Source of the DNA: Atrina japonica
Taxonomy: Eukaryota; Mollusca; Bivalvia; Pterioida; Pinnidae
Reading direction: 5' to 3'
Length of the DNA stretch: 64,000 bases
Assembly (NCBI GenBank): GCA_030159075.1
Contig: BROG01000137.1
Location: 186,001 to 250,000, forward strand
Shown here: one piece after another, positions 59,086 to 64,000 of the stretch
Position numbering within the stretch: the stretch's first letter is position 1
Layout of the letters: each line of letters begins with the position of its first letter
Notes under the pieces: model-generated
What the model saw: the letters and a program-made list of their open reading frames with translations, nothing else
Told to the model about the DNA's origin: nothing
The model's database searches: none
Made by a program: the position numbers and the translations under genes

Positions 59086-59489
59086 CTTGTGAGACTTCAC
59101 AATGATTCTGTCGGGCAGGTCACACCCTTTTACCCCTTAGAGATAAAATATATCTGTGCTCTGGATATCACTATTTCAAATTTTCTTTTTTTTTTCTTAA
59201 AAATATTATGTTGGAAATCTTTGATAACTAACAGCAAATGTTGAAATATGTTGAAATGAAATTTGAAAATGTATTTTTAATTCATAAAGTAGAAAATAAA
59301 AATTCTCTTAATAATGTAAGATACTAATTATTATCAGGTGTGCCCATTACAGTATTGTGTTTTATTCAACTATGTTCCCTGTACTTATAAATGGCCCTGT
59401 TTATAAAAAAAATAACAGACAACTTGAAATGAATAAACAATAAATGTAACATTATAAATGCCCAGCATATTATTATGAGACATTGCACT

Positions 59490-59682
59490 AGTACAGATTT
59501 GATTTGATTTTTGTTTTACGCCATACTCAACAATCTTTCAGTCATATGATGGCGTCCAGTTTTTAATCTTGGAGGAGAAACCCTGGCTACCTGGGTAAAG
59601 ACCACCGACCTTCCGCAAGAAAACTGGCAAACTTTCCCACTTTATTCCAAATGACCCTAGCGGGATTCGAACTTACTACTTA
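59490..59682 (-). mobile_element. SINE family B, minus strand
   Basis: Reads in reverse: tail TTTTACGCCATACTCAACAA at the left, ACCGACCTTCCGCAAG in the middle and GCGGGATTCGAACTTACTAC (inverted B box) at the right. The hairpin array at 59690 begins directly at its head. Confidence 0.65.
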
Positions 59683-59689
59683 AAACTAA

Positions 59690-59960
59690 AATTTTCCGGT
59701 GTGATCCCAGTGAAAAAATTTCATAAAACTACTGAAATAAATACTACCTGAGGTGATCTCTAACGTAATACTATAATCTCAGATTTTTTAACCTTGGAGT
59801 GATCTCCAAGGTTATATTAAGTATCAGATAAATGAACCTGGGGTGATCCCAGCAGGTTGTTAGAAAATACCTGGGGTGATCCCTGCAGATTTATTGTTTA
59901 CATTTTTGTATCTATAGTTGCTTTACGAATTTTTACTTGGGGTGATCCCAGCAAGTAAAT
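59690..59960. repeat. Array of six small hairpins with a TGATC-centred core and variable complementary arms
   Basis: Cores at about 59700, 59752, 59799, 59842, 59873 and 59940 read GGTGTGATCCCAG, GAGGTGATCTC, GGAGTGATCTCC, GGGGTGATCCCAG, GGGGTGATCCCTG and GGGGTGATCCCAG. The arms differ yet pair: TAACCTT/AAGGTTA, AACCTG/CAGGTT and TTTACTTG/CAAGTAAA are perfect; the others are partial. In the 59842 and 59940 hairpins AG is bulged on the 3' side. I recognise no known RNA or DNA family. Confidence 0.75.
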
Positions 59961-60730
59961 ATATGGTGAAGATGTCTAACGAAAGCCCCATTGCGAATTG
60001 GGGGGAATAATTCCCTCTAAGAGTTACTGCACCAAAACGAATGCTTGTGACCTATGTAAACAGGCAGGAGAGCCACCAAGAAAAGAAAACAACACATATC
60101 ATGTAAAAATATAATATGACAGACTGTCCAATACAAACCTCTGAACAAACGAAATAGGTACCGGATGTACTTCTGAAGTAAAAATAATATATACATTGTA
60201 TACCAATTACGATTTGAAAGGTAAAAGCAAAATAAAAATATATTTTATAAATGGATATACATGTATCAAAGAATTTGTGACTTTGCCTAACAGTGGTTGA
60301 TGAAATCTTCATGTTTGTGAAAAATTCACGACAGAATATAAAATAGTAATAAAATTAAATCGCTAAAGTTCTGTAAGCCGTATACATGGATTCAGGTTTT
60401 TTTTATCTGATATTTCACTTGATTTGCAGAAAGAGAAACAGATTGGCAGACTGATGGATTTTTCATTACGAAGGATATTGTTGAAATATAAAATCGGAAT
60501 CAATTTATTTCAGCAAGAAATGGATAAATCCAATTTTGTATGGCCATTAATGGTAACAACTGTGTAAAAATAGCCTTCCTAATTTAATTTTAAGAAATGT
60601 GTACTTTTGTTACATTGGAAATTAACATTTCCTAAGCGATCATCAGAAATTAATATTTTCTGAGTAATCATGAGTCTAAATATTATACATTATTTTCATA
60701 GCTAATAGTACTGTGTGTATGAAGTGGCTT
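59961..60730. other. No gene seen
   Basis: AT-rich. A small inverted pair CCCCATT / AATTGGGG (59987-60004) follows the hairpin array. The minus-strand frame at 60052-60312 is hydrophobic but unrecognised. Confidence 0.4.
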
Positions 60731-60805
60731 GTTGTTGCTCACTGGCTAATACAGCATTCACCTTCCAAGTCAGAGGTCCTGGTTTTGATTCTCAGTACCG
60801 CATTA
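60731..60805 (+). repeat. tRNA(Gly)-like relic
   Basis: TTGCTCACTGGCTAATACAGC, CACCTTCCAAG (a Gly-TCC-like anticodon arm) and TGGTTTTGATTCTCAG (B-box-like). Several mismatches rule out a working tRNA; it is probably a SINE head. Confidence 0.45.
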
Positions 60806-60934
60806 TTATTCCCATAATTGCCAACATTTCATAGGAGAGAGTGCATATGACCATTATGTTTTAAGGTTTCCCCTCCTGATGTTTTAGCTAGGCCAGGCTC
60901 CAAATTCTAAAATGCAGAGTCTTCCTTTTTACAA

Positions 60935-61005
60935 ATACAATGGCACCTGTCTTGATAAGAATCCTTTGTGCTATTGAAATGTGGTCTCTCAAGACCGGTG
61001 CATTT
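60935..61005. mobile_element. CTTGAGAGACCAC-subfamily MITE fragment
   Basis: TACAATGGCACCTGTCTTGA and GAAATGTGGTCTCTCAAGAC match 39312-39492. Confidence 0.6.
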
Positions 61006-61019
61006 TCAAGTTGTTGTCG

Positions 61020-61275
61020 CATTGTTGTTTAACATCCCACTCAAGAATCCTTCACTCATATGGAGAGAGCTGACCTGGCTCAGTCGGTAGCACGCTCGAC
61101 TTTTGATTGTGAGGTCGTGAGTTCGAGTCCAGCGTGCTGATTTCCTGTCCTTCGGATGAGACAATAAAAACCAAGGTCCCGTGTTACAGTAGGTGTTGGC
61201 ATGTTTAAGAACCCTCACTGCTCAATGGCCGTAAGTGCCGAGCATAGGCTAAAATTTGAAGCCCTTCACTGGCAT
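61020..61275. mobile_element. Two SINE family A pieces head to head
   Basis: 61020-61066 is a minus-strand tail (TTGTTGTTTAACATCCCACT); 61067-61275 is a plus-strand head and body (CTGACCTGGCTCAGTCGGTA ... GCCCTTCACTGGCAT) without a tail. They probably arose by insertion plus inversion or deletion. Confidence 0.75.
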
Positions 61276-61510
61276 GATAAGTGCACCTTACCTCATACAC
61301 CTTATACAACCTCTGAAACTAAAAAACCTATGAGTCTCGGTTCTCTAAGTTAAAGTCCAAATTTTCATGTGTACGAAATCGCCTGATGGAAATTCTTCTC
61401 CTTCTCATAAACACTCGGTGTTTTAATTTTTCAGTGAAAATTAAGTTAATTATAGCACTAATTATTAAAGGTCATAGGAAATAAGTTTTAAGTTTGTCTT
61501 TTATTTAGAT

Positions 61511-62026
61511 TTGCCAAAGATAACCATCTAAAAGTGATATAGCCATAATTATCTGAGGTGTAAAAATGACAGGATACCGGCTTATTCTGCCATCAAAGTT
61601 CATTTATCACTGTCTGGCTTGTGCACTTAATGCCCTTCATATGACATCACATCTGTACAGTTCGAATTTTGTTTTCTTTTATATATAATAATAATAGTAA
61701 TATAAATAACATAATATTCTGGATTATTTGACCATAATTGTATCAGCTATATATGGTAGGATTTATATAATATCGACTTAAAACAAGGTAAATTACTAGA
61801 AGCATGTTATTCCAAAGTCTTGGTCTAGACGATACTGGGGAAGAGTTACCTGACAATTATCATATGGATTCATAAAGCTTTGGTACACAAATGGTCACTG
61901 ATTAAGCTACCTGTATATTAGTCTATTTTCTTTTAACAACCATATGCGATCACATGTAAATACACAGTGTCAGCAAATCTATGAGTGATTACATGTAGTG
62001 CTAAAACACTCAAATAAAAAATTTAT
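61511..62026. other. No gene seen
   Basis: AT-rich sequence between two pieces of the 766-base element family. Confidence 0.35.
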
Positions 62027-62792
62027 TACAGTAGAACTTCGATGAGTCGAAGCTCAAGGGACCACCTACAAAAGTTCGAAACATCGGGACTTCGACTCAT
62101 GGATGGTAACCAAGAATCATATTTTTTTTAATTTCAGAGTTTCTGTAAGGTGTATATAACTGCAAGACATAAACGGTCATTATAAAAAATAATTAGTGTG
62201 AAAATTTAATTTAATTTTTGTGAAATTAAACATTAAAAGTTTATGTGAAGGAGAAGAATTATCACAGGGGGATTTCATACACATGTAAAATTTGACTTTG
62301 AATTATATGTAGGAATTTTTGTTTTTTGGTTTTTTTATTAAATGGGCAAAAAATTTATTCGAAACATCGAGAATTTCGACTCATAAAAGTTTGCATTATA
62401 AAATGTCTATAAGTAGTGTTGTATAACAAAATTATTTGGTAGTTTCTCAATAGTTCGAAACATTGAGAAATTTGACTGCCTGTAGAAACTAATATAAAAG
62501 ACAACCAAAGAATGCTTTATGATGATTTTTTTTAAAAGTGTCTTTTTAGATACATGTATGTATTTTCTTCATATTTTTTCACTTTATACAGGTTTTATAA
62601 AATTTGTTTCCTATGACCTTTAATTATAACAATTGTAAATATCTTAAATGGTTTTAAAGTAGTCATATACACCTTAGAAAACCTCTTAAACTAAAAACCT
62701 GTGATTCTCTGTTATCATCCATGAGTCCAAGTCTCAATTTTTTGTATTTCTAGGTGGTCCCTTGAACTTTGACACATTGAAGTTTTAATGTA
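62027..62792. mobile_element. 766-base pogo/Tigger-like element
   Basis: TACAGTAGAACTTCGATGAG at left, TGACACATTGAAGTTTTAATGTA at right, with long arms (CAAGGGACCACCTA / TAGGTGGTCCCTTGA). Interior TTCGAAACAT motifs repeat three times (62077, 62359, 62455). 61276-61510 shares CACCTTA ... AACCTCT and AAAGGTCATAGGAAA with its inner part and may be a broken copy. No transposase frame. Confidence 0.75.
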
Positions 62793-63139
62793 GTTGTGTA
62801 AAATAATGATCAACAAGGCTAAGTGTTGGCGCCTCCCATGGAATTTGGAAGGGTTGATATGTATGCGTTTCTTAGACTCTAAAAATACTGTACTGTTCCT
62901 TTGCCTAGTGTTGGAAATAAGGGAAAGTCGTAGGCCTTTTGTTTAAGACTTTAATTTGATGTAGTATACCACAGAGGATGTGATGCATTGAAGAAGCCTC
63001 AATCACTTTATCATTTTGATAGCATTTGTCAGCATTTCATTGCTTATTAAGGGTCACATGACTGCCTTCCATGATTATGTGGTTTTGTCAGTAGCAAAAT
63101 GATAGATAAGAATGGCAGAGGATCCATTATCAGCTTAGA

Positions 63140-63270
63140 CAGGGCATCTATGGCCGAGTGGTATGAGCATAACACATCAAGAAATCTCTCACCTTTGGTC
63201 AGTGAGTGGTCAAGTCCCACTGGAACCAAAGCTGATTTTATTTAAAGATTTGCCAGTGAAAGACCCCGTC
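63140..63270 (+). mobile_element. SINE family B, head portion
   Basis: GCATCTATGGCCGAGTGGTA, AATCTCTCACCTTTGGTCAG and AAGCTGATTTTATTTAAAG match the 5' half of the family. The tail is missing. Confidence 0.55.
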
Positions 63271-63305
63271 TTGTGAGACGATGCAGATGAAAAAATGCTT
63301 TGAAT

Positions 63306-63390
63306 TAAACCTCCTGAAAAACAATGGACTCTGCTGTAAATCAATGACTTAGACTAATCCAAATGTGTCCCCAGGGGTGAATGAGTTAAA
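63306..63390. mobile_element. Family-T MITE relic
   Basis: CCTGAAAAACAATGGACTCT ... CCAAATGTGTCCCCAGGGGT ... GAATGAGTTAA; left end lost. Confidence 0.65.
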
Positions 63391-63600
63391 AGTGGACCGG
63401 TCTTGAGAGACCACAATTTAGTGGCAGAAGGGATGGTGTTTTCCTGTCATTGTGATGTGCAGTTAACCTCAGACTGACTGTGTTTTGACTTTGTGACTGG
63501 CGAGCCTGTACGCTGACATAACTGAAATGCTGTACCATCAATTCCTCAAATTGGAAAATAAATTTGTTAACTTCATGTTGAGAGTACATTGCTGAATGAA

Positions 63601-63786
63601 TACTGTAAAACCTGCTTTAGTGATCACCTGTGTATAAAGACCACTTGGTTATAAAAAACTGTTTTTTGCTGTCCCCGATAGTACCATTTGTGTATAAGTC
63701 AACCTCTATATAAAGACCACCTCCCTATAAAGACCGATTTTCTTGTGTCCCTAATAAGGAGTTCATAATATACAATTTGCACTGTA
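63601..63786. mobile_element. Family P MITE, opposite orientation, full length
   Basis: TACTGTAAAACCTGCTTTAG at left; CAATTTGCACTGTA at right; 186 bases. Confidence 0.85.
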
Positions 63787-64000
63787 TAAAGAATTATGCT
63801 TTCAAACCACAACATTTCCCACATCTGAAATTTAAAAAACAACAATAGATAAACACGCAACTGCCCCAACAACAACAACAACAACAACAACAACAAATAA
63901 AATATTAGAAATACTTTGCCATTTTCATTTCTATTCTTAATCATTAATATTCAGGCATTCAGTAATGATGTCTGCAATTTCGATCTTTAGTCGCAGATGG

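Overview
The window is animal nuclear DNA: AT-rich, almost gene-free and packed with repeats. The repeat types suggest a marine mollusc, probably a bivalve. They include tRNA-headed SINEs ending in ACAA-rich tails, a 160-base repeat starting with an AGCCCACCATC/GATGGTGGGCT hairpin, and many short TA-flanked foldback elements with CAGTRRAACYTG-type ends. This taxon call is inference from repeat style, not from a marker gene.

Only two protein-coding pieces are convincing, both on the + strand. The first is one internal exon (1991-2133) of ASCC3, the Ski2-like RNA/DNA helicase of the ASC-1 complex. It has a clean acceptor and donor and a sequence typical of the second helicase cassette. I could not find its neighbouring exons, so the rest of the window is either a very large ASCC3 intron or intergenic DNA. 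The second is an uninterrupted ORF (48188-49531) for a type II membrane glycosyltransferase of family GT92. It is preceded by a good 3' splice site and followed by an AATAAA signal. Three weak coding candidates (10057-10272, 17222-17293, 24522-24752) are listed at low confidence.

Layout. 1-6.4 kb: old repeats, the ASCC3 exon with a MITE directly against its acceptor, and a 37-base minisatellite. 6.4-16.7 kb: MITEs, a 29-base minisatellite interrupted by a foldback element, and a diverged tandem duplication of about 1 kb units. 16.7-25 kb: a CT/AT/AG hairpin tract, the 160-base repeat array, a 1052-base TA-flanked element and a satellite of about 37 monomers of 76 bases. 25-32.3 kb: SINEs and a hAT-like element with a transposase remnant. 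32.3-38 kb: a 3 kb array of a 49-base repeat in two subfamilies, a TA microsatellite and a 40-base array. 38-47 kb: several MITE families, a purine-rich minisatellite and a CTAT/CTGT tract. 47-50 kb: SINE, an 80-base minisatellite and the GT92 gene. 50-64 kb: further repeats, a perfect 32-base palindrome, a 39-base array with dimeric higher-order units, and six small hairpins sharing a GGTGATC-like core with co-varying arms (59690-59960). The hairpin array is the least familiar structure here.

The two genes show no functional link. ASCC3 acts in alkylation repair and ribosome-quality control; GT92 enzymes act in Golgi glycosylation. Many reported ORFs are artefacts of tandem repeats and are listed as rejected.
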